A DNA stretch of 6,698 bases, from positions 1-6,698 of the forward strand of contig JAQUZA010000175.1 in NCBI GenBank assembly GCA_028691595.1, given 5' to 3'. The position numbers and the translations under genes were made by a program. Positions within the stretch are counted from its first letter, which is position 1. Every line of letters starts with the position of its first letter. The notes under the pieces are model-generated. The model saw nothing but the letters and a program-made list of their open reading frames with translations, was not told where the DNA came from and ran no database searches. Source of the stretch: Candidatus Rifleibacteriota bacterium. GTDB lineage: Bacteria > Muiribacteriota > Ozemobacteria > Ozemobacterales > Ozemobacteraceae. Below, piece after piece: positions 1 through 6,659 of the stretch.

Positions 1-204
1 AACCAGAATGGAAAAATGGTGGCAATAAGGGTAAACAAAAACAACATTGCCGAGCGCGTGCCGGTGGTTGTTGGCATTGTTCAGAATTCAAGGGCTCAAA
101 TTCTCGAAGGACTCCAACCTGGCGATCTGATTATTTCCCAGGGTGCCGAGCTGATAAGAACCGGTTCAAAAGTTAAGGCAATCATGGAGGATAATCAGCA
201 ATGA
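1..204 (+). CDS. RND efflux periplasmic adaptor (membrane fusion protein), C-terminal fragment
   Basis: Partial gene: the reading frame is open from base 1 and ends at the TGA at 202-204, so only the last 67 codons are visible and the true start lies outside the window. The fragment reads as the C-terminal membrane-proximal beta domain of HlyD/AcrA-type adaptors. It has a strand pattern (VPVVVGI), then the motif EGLQPGDLIISQGAELIRTGSKV, which matches the family's usual 'GL.pGD.vv..G...l..G..V' ending. Such adaptors are periplasmic, often lipid-anchored, and connect the inner-membrane RND pump to an outer-membrane TolC channel. The stop codon overlaps the permease start by four bases (ATGA), as expected for an adaptor-pump operon. 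The call rests on this short motif plus the downstream permease. The substrate cannot be inferred. Confidence 0.85.
   Translation, partial: NQNGKMVAIRVNKNNIAERVPVVVGIVQNSRAQILEGLQPGDLIISQGAELIRTGSKVKAIMEDNQQ
186..191 (+). promoter_or_regulatory. Ribosome binding site of the RND permease
   Basis: GGAGGA lies inside the last codons of the adaptor gene, 9 bases before the ATG at 201. With the ATGA stop/start overlap it fixes this start and suggests translational coupling. Confidence 0.75.
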
Positions 205-3200
205 ACCTGTCTTTATTCGGGGTCAAGAGGCCAGTTACCACCAGCATGATTTTTCTGGCCATTGTTATTCTGGGGGCATTTTCATGGACGCAGCTTGGCG
301 TTGATCTGATGCCTGATTTTGAAATTCCCGCAATTTCGATCATTACTTCATACACCGGTGCCGGCCCCCAGGAAATTGAATCATCGATTACCGAGCCCAT
401 CGAAGATGGTGTGGCTACCGTCGAGAATGTCGATGAAATAACTTCAAATTCACTTGAAGGCGTGTCAATGGTTACCGTTAAATTTAACTGGGGAGTTGAT
501 CTGGCTGAGGCAACTAACGACATTCGTGACAAGCTCGATCTGGTCTCGAGACGACTTCCTGATGATGCTGATGAGCCATTTATCTTCAAGTTTAACACCT
601 CGATGATCCCGGTCATCATTCTCTCTGTCAGCGCCAACGAAAGCTGGGACAAGCTCGACAAGATTGTTGACAGAAAAATTATCGATGAACTTAAACGCGT
701 CAGAGGTGTGGCAACAGTCATTAAACGCGGTGAAGACATGCGTGGCATTCTGGTTGACCTTGATCGCGAGCATCTGCAGGCGACCGGCCTTTCAGGCAGT
801 CAGATCGTCGGTATGCTCGGCAAGCAGAATGTTGATAATCCGGGCGGTCACATTAAGCAGGGCCAGTTCGAATATTTAACGCGAACCCCGGGAAAATTCA
901 CCAGGGTTGAAGATATCAAATCGGTAGTGGTTGCCACTAAACCCGGTGTTGTCAGGCTTGGCGATATTGCAGAGGTCAAAGATGCCTTTATCGAAAAGAC
1001 CAACGAGTTTTTGATTAACGGCAAACGCGGTGTCGGCATAATGGTTCAGAAACAGTCAGGGGCAAACACGGTAAGCGTTGCCAGGGCTGTCATCGATGCC
1101 TTGCCGGCGATCAGAGCGCAGCTGCCCCCGGATGTAAAAATTGAAGTCTTCCTCGATACCTCTGATTTCATAAAAAATACTATCAACAACCTGAGCAAAT
1201 CGGTTGTCATGGGCGGCTTTGCTGTTTTTCTGGTGATTTTCTTCTTTCTACGTGATATTAAAGCCAGTCTGATTGTCTGCACTACAATTCCAACCTCTCT
1301 GATCATAACCTTCATGCTCATGTATATGGCGGGTTATACCCTTAACCAGATAACCCTTTCGAGTCTTGCCATAGCCATAGGCATGGTCGTCGATAATGCC
1401 ATCGTCGTTCTCGATAATATCAAGCGTTACCTCGATCGCGGGGTTTCTTCAAAAGAAAGCTCGATCTCCGGGGCACTGGAAATGGGCGGTTCGGTTTTTG
1501 CATCAACCTTAACCACTGTGGTTATTTTTCTGCCGATCATTTTTACCTCGGGCCTGACCAACATCATTTTTGGTCAGCTGGCAATGATTGTCTGCATGGC
1601 TTTGATTGCCTCTCTATTTTCTTCGTTGATGCTTACACCGATGATGTGTTCAACATTGCTTAAACCAGCCAATTTGAAAGAGAAGCAATCTCAGGCGGTA
1701 AGTTCAGGATTCCTTGAAAAAGTTGAAGTTATTTACGGAAGAGGCATTAATTTAGTTCTTAACAATCGCTGGAAAACAGTTGGTGTATTGACGGCACTGC
1801 TGATAATGTCGCTGGGGGTCGCCAAACTTGTCGGTGCAGACTTTATGCCCGAACAGGACCAGGGCCGTCTAACCATTAAATACGAGCTGCCGGTTGGCAC
1901 ACGCTTTGAAATTACCGGAGAATTTGGCCGTAAGATTGAAGACGTTGTCAGAAAACATGTTCCTGAACTCGAATCTATTATGGTCCGCTATGGTAAGTCT
2001 GGTGGCCAGAGCTCGGGTCTGAGCGGTTCTAAAGAATATTCACATACCGGGCAGGTTACTCTCAGAGTTGTTAAAAAAGATCAGCGCAAGAGAAGTATCA
2101 AGCAGATGATCGAAGACCTTCGCCCCGAAATCGAAAAACTCCCCGGTGCCGTAGTGAGATTTGATTCGGGCGACCCGCTTGCCAATATGATGGGAGCCGG
2201 CGGCGCGGGCTTTACCTTGAATCTCTATGGCTATGATCTTAAAACCGGCCTCGACTGGGCTAAACAACTGAAAAATGCGCTCTCTGATGTTCAGGGTCTT
2301 AAAGACCTCGAAATCAGCCAGGATCTCGCCCAGCCCGAGCTGCAGGTTCTTGTTAATCGTGAAAAGGCTGCCACACTTGGTTTTAATGTCTCAGACATTG
2401 GCAAAACCATCGAGACTTATATCAGTGGCAGTAACGTTGTTAAATACAAAGAGGGCGGCGATGAATTCGATATAGTTGTTCGTTTGCGAGAAGAAGATCG
2501 CAACAAAATTTCTGACCTTTCGAGGATACCTCTGACTACCCCGGGCGGTCAGACAATTCAGCTCGATAATGTCGCCGAGATCAGAAGTGAATTTGGCCCA
2601 ACAAGCGTGTCGCGCAACGAACAGGAGCGCTTTATTCAGATCATAGGCCAGGTTTATAATCGTGGTTCAGATGCGGTCAGCAATGATGCTCAAGCAATAA
2701 TCGAGTCGATTCCGGTACCGAACGGCTTTCACTGGAAATTCGCCGGCAATGAACAGGAACGCCGTGAGTCGTTTATTCTGCTTGCCCAGGCTGCTGCACT
2801 CGGAATGATGCTTGTTTTTATGGTGATGGCCTCACAGTTTGAATCATTGATGGCACCCTTCATAATTGCTTTCAGTATTCCTTTCGGGTTTATGGGAGCC
2901 ATTTTAGCGTTGGCAATCAGTGGTTCGCGTCTGTCAATAGTATCTTTGCTTGGGTTTTTGATTCTGATAGGTATTGTCGTCAATAACGGTATTGTTCTGG
3001 TCAGTTATATCAATATTCTCGTTCGCAGAAAGGTTCCGTTAAAGGAGGCATTGATTATTGCCGGCAAAAGCCGCCTGCGCCCGATTCTCTCAACTACTGC
3101 CACCACCATGCTGGGCATGATGCCCATGGCTCTTTCAACTGGTGAGGGTTCTGAAGTATGGGTTCCCATGGGTTTGAGTGTTATCGGCGGTTTGATTGTT

Positions 3201-3299
3201 TCTTCGCTGATGACTCTTTTATTGATGCCGGTTCTGTATTCTCTGTTTAGTCGCTGGCTTGTGCCGCAGAAAAGAATTACCAGAATGGAGGCCGCATGA
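201..3299 (+). CDS. RND-family multidrug/HAE1-type efflux permease (AcrB-like)
   Basis: Inner-membrane proton-driven pump that exports hydrophobic or amphiphilic compounds with the adaptor and an outer-membrane channel. At 1032 residues it is the full family length. The layout is the duplicated RND one: TM1 at about 13-33, a large periplasmic porter/docking loop to about 333, TM2-TM6 at about 335-482, TM7 at about 524-545, a second periplasmic loop to about 855, and TM8-TM12 at about 857-1015. Typical motifs are the N-terminal 'RPVTTSM', 'GVDLMPDFEIP', TM4 'GMVVDNAIVVLDNI' (395-407), 'FMPEQDQG' (548-555), TM10 'GIVVNNGIVLVSY' (924-936) and 'RLRPILSTTATTMLGMMP' (958-975). Compared with AcrB, Asp407 is kept (D398), the Asp408 position is Asn399, and the Lys940 position is Asn928. 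The Arg971 and Thr978 equivalents (R958, T965) appear present. The hydrophobic HAE1-like character makes a metal (CzcA-type) pump less likely, but the substrate is unknown. It overlaps both neighbouring genes by four bases. Confidence 0.95.
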   Translation: MNLSLFGVKRPVTTSMIFLAIVILGAFSWTQLGVDLMPDFEIPAISIITSYTGAGPQEIESSITEPIEDGVATVENVDEITSNSLEGVSMVTVKFNWGVDLAEATNDIRDKLDLVSRRLPDDADEPFIFKFNTSMIPVIILSVSANESWDKLDKIVDRKIIDELKRVRGVATVIKRGEDMRGILVDLDREHLQATGLSGSQIVGMLGKQNVDNPGGHIKQGQFEYLTRTPGKFTRVEDIKSVVVATKPGVVRLGDIAEVKDAFIEKTNEFLINGKRGVGIMVQKQSGANTVSVARAVIDALPAIRAQLPPDVKIEVFLDTSDFIKNTINNLSKSVVMGGFAVFLVIFFFLRDIKASLIVCTTIPTSLIITFMLMYMAGYTLNQITLSSLAIAIGMVVDNAIVVLDNIKRYLDRGVSSKESSISGALEMGGSVFASTLTTVVIFLPIIFTSGLTNIIFGQLAMIVCMALIASLFSSLMLTPMMCSTLLKPANLKEKQSQAVSSGFLEKVEVIYGRGINLVLNNRWKTVGVLTALLIMSLGVAKLVGADFMPEQDQGRLTIKYELPVGTRFEITGEFGRKIEDVVRKHVPELESIMVRYGKSGGQSSGLSGSKEYSHTGQVTLRVVKKDQRKRSIKQMIEDLRPEIEKLPGAVVRFDSGDPLANMMGAGGAGFTLNLYGYDLKTGLDWAKQLKNALSDVQGLKDLEISQDLAQPELQVLVNREKAATLGFNVSDIGKTIETYISGSNVVKYKEGGDEFDIVVRLREEDRNKISDLSRIPLTTPGGQTIQLDNVAEIRSEFGPTSVSRNEQERFIQIIGQVYNRGSDAVSNDAQAIIESIPVPNGFHWKFAGNEQERRESFILLAQAAALGMMLVFMVMASQFESLMAPFIIAFSIPFGFMGAILALAISGSRLSIVSLLGFLILIGIVVNNGIVLVSYINILVRRKVPLKEALIIAGKSRLRPILSTTATTMLGMMPMALSTGEGSEVWVPMGLSVIGGLIVSSLMTLLLMPVLYSLFSRWLVPQKRITRMEAA
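3287..3291 (+). promoter_or_regulatory. Ribosome binding site of the PII-like gene
   Basis: GGAGG lies in the last codons of the permease. Spacing is 4 bases to the ATG at 3296 and 7 bases to the adjacent in-frame ATG at 3299. The second spacing is more normal, so the protein may start one codon later than annotated. Confidence 0.65.
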
Positions 3300-3589
3300 T
3301 GGAATTACTGATTTTAGTATGTAGTGATACCTTGCAGATCGAAGTAGACCAGATGCTCGAAGAGCTTAAGATTGCCGGCTATACACATGTTCCTCAGGCG
3401 GTTGGTTCGGGAATCGGTGGCGGTATAAGGTTGAATGACGAGGTCTGGCCGGGCAGCAACAGCCTGTATATGATCTCTGCCAATCCGCAGCAGACAGCCG
3501 AAATCAAGTCGAGAGTCCGCAAATATCGCACAGAACCATTGCGCGAAGGTATGAAGCTATTTACACTGCCGCTTATAGAAGTTATCTGA
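3296..3589 (+). CDS. PII-like transporter-associated protein (PG0541 type)
   Basis: Small 97-residue soluble protein without signal peptide or membrane segment, so cytoplasmic. It looks like a PII/ferredoxin-like fold. Strand 1 is 'ELLILVCSD' (3-11) and helix 1 is 'QIEVDQMLEELKIAGY' (14-29). A glycine-rich loop follows, 'VGSGIGGGIRLNDEVWPGSN' (36-55), placed where PII proteins have the T-loop. Then come strand 'SLYMISA' (56-62), helix 'PQQTAEIKSRVRKYR' (64-78) and a final strand 'MKLFTLPLIEVI' (86-97). From knowledge of the families, small PII-like proteins of this kind (PG0541 type, and the DUF3240 type next to metal RND pumps) are often encoded directly after RND permeases. Its function is not established; sensing a ligand and modulating the pump is an inference. 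It overlaps the permease stop by four bases, and ATG 3296 and ATG 3299 are both possible starts. It is the last gene of the operon. Confidence 0.8.
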   Translation: MMELLILVCSDTLQIEVDQMLEELKIAGYTHVPQAVGSGIGGGIRLNDEVWPGSNSLYMISANPQQTAEIKSRVRKYRTEPLREGMKLFTLPLIEVI

Positions 3590-3602
3590 ATAAGGACAAA
3601 TA

Positions 3603-3637
3603 AAAAAGAGCAGAACCCGAAGGGTTCTGCTCTTTTT
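3603..3637. terminator. Bidirectional rho-independent terminator between convergent units
   Basis: Perfect inverted repeat with arms 3603-3618 and 3622-3637 (16 bp, GC-rich core GAGCAGAACCC paired with GGGTTCTGCTC) and a GAA loop at 3619-3621. On the plus strand the stem runs into TTTTT, and on the minus strand into TTTTTT. It begins 14 bases after the stop of the PII-like gene and 14 bases after the stop of the minus-strand protease, so it probably ends both transcripts. Confidence 0.93.
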
Positions 3638-3650
3638 GTAAGATTAAAGC

Positions 3651-5000
3651 TTACTTGTTTTTAAGTTCACCCAGCATATTCTTAACATTAGTCTGGGTAG
3701 CTTCATCGATGCCGCCTTCAGTAAATACTCTGAAGTTCATCTTGGCAATCAGGTCGGCACTTACTTCGCGGTTCTTTTCGTTGGCGGTGGCAACATAGTT
3801 CATGAGGCCAGAGAGATCGCCATTCGAAACTTCTGCAACCAGCTGTTTAGCAGTGGTTTTTTTGTAATAATCTTTAACCATGGCTTCCCACATGGTGTCT
3901 TTGGCGAAGGCCAGGTCTTTGTATTCGGCTGAGAAACTGTAAGAAGAAGCCGGGAAGTAGATGGCCAGACCGGTGGCATTCTTGGTGTTGTAACCACTGA
4001 GACCGTTGAGAACGATGGTCTTGTTAAGAGCTGCCTGAAGTTTATTGGCGGCAGTCTGGAAAGATTCGTCTTTGATGCTGTTCTTGGTAAGGGAAACAAA
4101 GTGCCCAAGGTCGATATTGGTGCGATAGTAGAATTTCTGGGCGCTGTTGAGAGCGGCTTTGCATTCTGCACCGTAGTTGCCGGCGATGATGGCTTTGCAA
4201 TATCCGTTGATAGCATCACGGAGATTGTTGATTTCGCTGCATTTGAGAGCTGACTGAGTTGTTGAAGAATTACCGGCGCTGCCACCGTTGTAAGAAGCGG
4301 CATATTCTTTTACGACGTGCTTGGCGAATACTTCAGGAGTCATGTCTTTTTTGAAGCCGGAAATGATTTCGAAGTAAGGATAGCCCTGGCCGGGTTCGGT
4401 TTCTTCAGAAGCTACGAGATAGTCGCAACCATCTTTCATGGCGTAGGCAACTTCAATCATCTGCATCAGACAAGCGTCAAAGCAGAAAACGTCGAGTTTC
4501 TTGCCGAGAGCGGCTTCGATATCTTTGAAAGCCACGGTCAGCTGGTTGGTAGTGATGTGATTGCCTGATTCATCATCATAAGAAATGCCCTTGATGATTT
4601 CGCCCTTGGCATCTTTCCAGCCTGAGCCGTGATTCCAGATCACTGAGCAGTAATGTTTGGCGGGGTAGGCTTTGGCAGTGTCAACAACGAATTTGACATA
4701 TTCTTTATAGTCGCCCATGTCGACTTCGCGTGGCTCACCAATTACCTGAGCGCCGTCTTTGGTTACATAGTTGAGGGTAGCGGGGCCGTGTTCGCGGTCG
4801 AGCAGGCAGATAACATTGATGTTTTCATTTGAGCCGCCGGCTTTGACCATTTCTTCAAGGTCGCCCACGCCAAAAGAATCAAGATTGTTGTCGGCATTCA
4901 GAAAAACCATGAATGTCCATTCTTTCTGGGCGGCGCTGGCCGGAGCACAAAAAGCACATGCCAGAAGAACAACGACCATAACACTAAAAATACGCTTCAT
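3651..5000 (-). CDS. Secreted clostripain-family cysteine peptidase (peptidase C11), downstream copy
   Basis: A 449-residue exported protease of clan CD, the fold shared with clostripain, gingipains and caspases. Residues 1-24 form a Sec signal peptide: MKR, a hydrophobic core, then APASA/A, a good signal peptidase I site. An LLAC sequence at 12-15 could be read as a weak lipobox. The catalytic domain starts at once with 'WTFMVFLNADNNLDSFGVGD' (28-47). It has the catalytic His in 'IWNHGSGW' (H124) and the nucleophile in 'DACLMQM' (C177), followed by 'VASEETEPGQGYPY' (196-209). The Asp two residues before the Cys (D175) fits the family's preference for cleaving after Arg or Lys, although specificity is inferred. 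'ATGLAIYFP' (342-350) is the usual late C11 strand. A helical tail of about 65 residues of unknown role follows. Eight cysteines lie beyond the signal peptide, against three in the paralogue. The start is supported by AAGGAG 8 bases upstream and by the signal peptide. It ends just before the shared terminator. Confidence 0.92.
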   Translation of the reverse strand: MKRIFSVMVVVLLACAFCAPASAAQKEWTFMVFLNADNNLDSFGVGDLEEMVKAGGSNENINVICLLDREHGPATLNYVTKDGAQVIGEPREVDMGDYKEYVKFVVDTAKAYPAKHYCSVIWNHGSGWKDAKGEIIKGISYDDESGNHITTNQLTVAFKDIEAALGKKLDVFCFDACLMQMIEVAYAMKDGCDYLVASEETEPGQGYPYFEIISGFKKDMTPEVFAKHVVKEYAASYNGGSAGNSSTTQSALKCSEINNLRDAINGYCKAIIAGNYGAECKAALNSAQKFYYRTNIDLGHFVSLTKNSIKDESFQTAANKLQAALNKTIVLNGLSGYNTKNATGLAIYFPASSYSFSAEYKDLAFAKDTMWEAMVKDYYKKTTAKQLVAEVSNGDLSGLMNYVATANEKNREVSADLIAKMNFRVFTEGGIDEATQTNVKNMLGELKNK

Positions 5001-5008
5001 ACTTATTA

Positions 5009-5014
5009 CTCCTT
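5009..5014 (-). promoter_or_regulatory. Ribosome binding site of the downstream C11 peptidase
   Basis: AAGGAG on the minus strand, 8 bases before the ATG (5000-4998). It belongs to a short run of TATAAG-purine repeats in the leader: 5017-5009, 5025-5018 and 5050-5042. Confidence 0.8.
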
Positions 5015-5052
5015 ATACTCTTATACACTAAAAAAGAAATACTTCTTATACG

Positions 5053-5091
5053 AAGAACAGAATACTTATCCTTCGATTATAAGAACAGAAT
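5053..5091 (-). repeat. Pair of 11-bp direct repeats overlapping the promoter (candidate operator)
   Basis: The minus-strand sequence ATTCTGTTCTT occurs at 5091-5081 and again at 5063-5053, identical over 11 bases with starts 28 bases apart. The first copy fills the -35/-10 spacer and touches the -10 box. The second lies just downstream of the expected transcription start. That position would suit a repressor blocking RNA polymerase, but no regulator is known. Confidence 0.5.
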
Positions 5092-5104
5092 TGTACCCTG
5101 TCAA
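5076..5104 (-). promoter_or_regulatory. Consensus sigma-70 promoter of the downstream C11 peptidase
   Basis: On the minus strand the -35 is TTGACA (5104-5099), the spacer is exactly 17 bases, and the -10 is TATAAT (5081-5076). All twelve hexamer bases match consensus. A T-rich run just upstream (about 5118-5111) could act like an UP element. The expected start is near 5069, giving a leader of about 70 bases. Confidence 0.85.
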
Positions 5105-5184
5105 GAAGGGTGAAAAAAAACATCGCATTCAACTCGGAACCGCGCGACTGATTGTTAACCCTAAGATTGAAAAACCTGAAAAAT

Positions 5185-5214
5185 AAAACCCGGTGCCAGG
5201 TGGCACCGGGTTTT
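5185..5214 (-). terminator. Rho-independent terminator of the upstream C11 peptidase
   Basis: Perfect inverted repeat with 13-bp arms at 5185-5197 and 5202-5214 (core CCCGGTGCC paired with GGCACCGGG) around a 4-base loop. On the minus strand the stem runs into TTTTATTTTT. It starts 18 bases after the stop codon at 5233. Plus-strand T's at 5211-5215 could make it work in both directions, but no plus-strand gene approaches it. Confidence 0.9.
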
Positions 5215-5232
5215 TGAAGATCTGCAGTTAAA

Positions 5233-6603
5233 TTACTTGTTGGTGATGGTGTTTTTGAAGGCTTCGAAAAGGCTGGTGAATTCGCCTTCGATTGCTGCCG
5301 GCAGAAGCTTTTCGGCATATACTGCGAAGTTCAGTTCGCGAAGAGCGATACGGTAAGTTTCGTCATCAGGATTCTGACTGGCGGCTTCGAGCATGCTCTT
5401 CATTTCTTCGAGGTTTCCGGCGATTACTTCAGCTACAACTCTTTCGGCGGCTTCTTTTTTGCCAAGGGCAACGATCATGTCGTCCCACATGGTTTCTTTG
5501 GCAAAAGAAAGGCTTGAATATTTGGTTTCGAGAACCAGATTTGCGGGCAGGTAGATTGCAATACCCTTGGCATTCTTGGTAGAGGTGCCGGTGACTTTGT
5601 TGTTGATTATAGCAGCTTTGGCTGCGGCGATAACTTTATCGCAGGCAGTTTTTACAGAAGCATCGACACCAGTTGCTGCTTTGAGAAGCTCTGCGAAGTG
5701 AATAAGGTCGATATTGCCCGGGTCGCCAAACTTCTGGGTTTTGGCTACAGCAGCTTTAACGATCATGGCATTCTTGCCGCTCATCAAAGCTTTGGCAAGG
5801 CCGTTAACCGAATCTACGAGAGGACCGAATTTGCTGTAGTCGACTGCTGACTGAGTTGATTCGTCGTAACCCTGGCTGCCACCCATGTATGACTTGGCAA
5901 AAGCGTTAACCCAGTTGGTAGCGAATGCTTCAGGGCTCATGCCGCTTTTTACGCCTTTAAGAACGTCATCGTAAGGAGCACCTTTGCCTGGTTCAAGTTC
6001 TTCTGAAGCAACCATGAAACGAACGTTGTCCTTGATTGCGTGACCGACTTCAACCATCTGCATGAGGCAGGCATCCATGGTGAGGATGTCGATTTTCTGG
6101 CCGAGCACTTTGCTCATTTCGGCGGTAGCAACGCTGAGCTGGGCATTGGTGATGTGATTGTTCGAAGAATCATCATATGAAATACCACGGTAAACAGCAG
6201 CGCCAGTTTTGTTCTTCCAGCCTGAGCCATGGTTCCAGATTACGAAACAATATTTTTTGGCCGGGTAGTTTTCTTTTACGAATTTGGCAAAATTGACCAG
6301 CTGGCGATAATCGCCCATATCAAGTTCGCCCATGTCTTTAACTTTTTTAATGTTGTTCTTTTCGACGTAGTTGATCTGGGCTGGGCCACGTTCACGGTCG
6401 ATAAGGCTGACGATATTCAAAAAATCGTTCGAGCCAACTTTGGCCATTTCTTCCTGGTCTTCTACTCCGAAGGGGTCTAGGTTGTTGTCGGCGTTAAGGA
6501 ACACTGCAAGAGTCCAGTCTTTGGCTGCGGCAGCGTTTGCAGGTGTGTATGCAGCGCACAACAACAGGGTTACAACGACGATGATACTTGATACTCGCTT
6601 CAT
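5233..6603 (-). CDS. Secreted clostripain-family cysteine peptidase (peptidase C11), upstream copy
   Basis: A 456-residue paralogue of the next gene downstream, with the same architecture. Signal peptide MKRVSSIIVVV through ANA/A spans residues 1-24 and contains no lipobox. The catalytic domain opens with 'WTLAVFLNADNNLDPFGVED' (30-49) and has 'IWNHGSGW' (His125), 'ISYDDSSNNHIT' (141-152), 'MDACLMQM' (Cys179, Asp177 two before it) and 'VASEELEPGKGAPY' (198-211). 'AKGIAIYLPA' (345-354) is the late core strand. A helical tail of about 75 residues ends the protein. By eye the two copies are about half identical across residues 30-211. The frame is open to an ATG at 6681, but I chose 6603. That ATG is preceded by AGGGAG at 7 bases and directly begins the signal peptide, whereas the longer form would place 26 charged residues ahead of it. 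Likely exported to the periplasm or outside; cleavage after Arg or Lys is inferred from the family. The physiological substrate is unknown. Confidence 0.92.
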   Translation of the reverse strand: MKRVSSIIVVVTLLLCAAYTPANAAAAKDWTLAVFLNADNNLDPFGVEDQEEMAKVGSNDFLNIVSLIDRERGPAQINYVEKNNIKKVKDMGELDMGDYRQLVNFAKFVKENYPAKKYCFVIWNHGSGWKNKTGAAVYRGISYDDSSNNHITNAQLSVATAEMSKVLGQKIDILTMDACLMQMVEVGHAIKDNVRFMVASEELEPGKGAPYDDVLKGVKSGMSPEAFATNWVNAFAKSYMGGSQGYDESTQSAVDYSKFGPLVDSVNGLAKALMSGKNAMIVKAAVAKTQKFGDPGNIDLIHFAELLKAATGVDASVKTACDKVIAAAKAAIINNKVTGTSTKNAKGIAIYLPANLVLETKYSSLSFAKETMWDDMIVALGKKEAAERVVAEVIAGNLEEMKSMLEAASQNPDDETYRIALRELNFAVYAEKLLPAAIEGEFTSLFEAFKNTITNK

Positions 6604-6610
6604 TCTCGGT

Positions 6611-6616
6611 CTCCCT
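6611..6616 (-). promoter_or_regulatory. Ribosome binding site deciding the start of the upstream C11 peptidase
   Basis: AGGGAG on the minus strand, 7 bases before the ATG at 6603. It supports this start over the upstream in-frame ATG at 6681. Confidence 0.75.
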
Positions 6617-6629
6617 GAACTTATATACT

Positions 6630-6654
6630 TATCCGGGAATTCTCGCGCCGGATA
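6630..6654 (-). repeat. Inverted repeat in the leader of the upstream C11 peptidase
   Basis: TATCCGG (6630-6636) and CCGGATA (6648-6654) form a perfect 7-bp inverted repeat around an 11-base loop. It sits at the expected transcription start, so it could be an operator or a 5' mRNA stem. It is short enough to be chance. Confidence 0.35.
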
Positions 6655-6659
6655 TGTAT

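Larger units (their letters stand above)
5001..5232. other. Intergenic region between the tandem peptidase genes
   Basis: From left to right it holds the leader and ribosome site of the downstream peptidase, its promoter with direct repeats, about 80 bases (5105-5184) in which I see nothing specific beyond a poly-A run near 5111-5118, and the terminator of the upstream peptidase. An open frame on the minus strand at 5046-5318 crosses this region, but it overlaps the end of the upstream peptidase and has no family features. Confidence 0.7.

Noticed and set aside
182..748. 188-residue minus-strand ORF inside the permease gene
   Set aside because: Antisense shadow of the RND permease; serine-rich artefact composition and no ribosome site or family motif noted.
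3800..4303. 167-residue minus-strand ORF inside the downstream protease
   Set aside because: It runs in another frame of the same strand within a gene with clear catalytic motifs; Ser/Thr/Pro-rich out-of-frame composition.
5105..5184. Possible small RNA or riboswitch in the stretch between terminator and promoter
   Set aside because: No conserved RNA motif or substantial hairpin seen, and no separate promoter-terminator pair; only a poly-A run.
5046..5318. 90-residue minus-strand ORF across the intergenic region
   Set aside because: It overlaps the 3' end of the upstream protease in another frame, spans its terminator and the next promoter, and has low-complexity content without family features.
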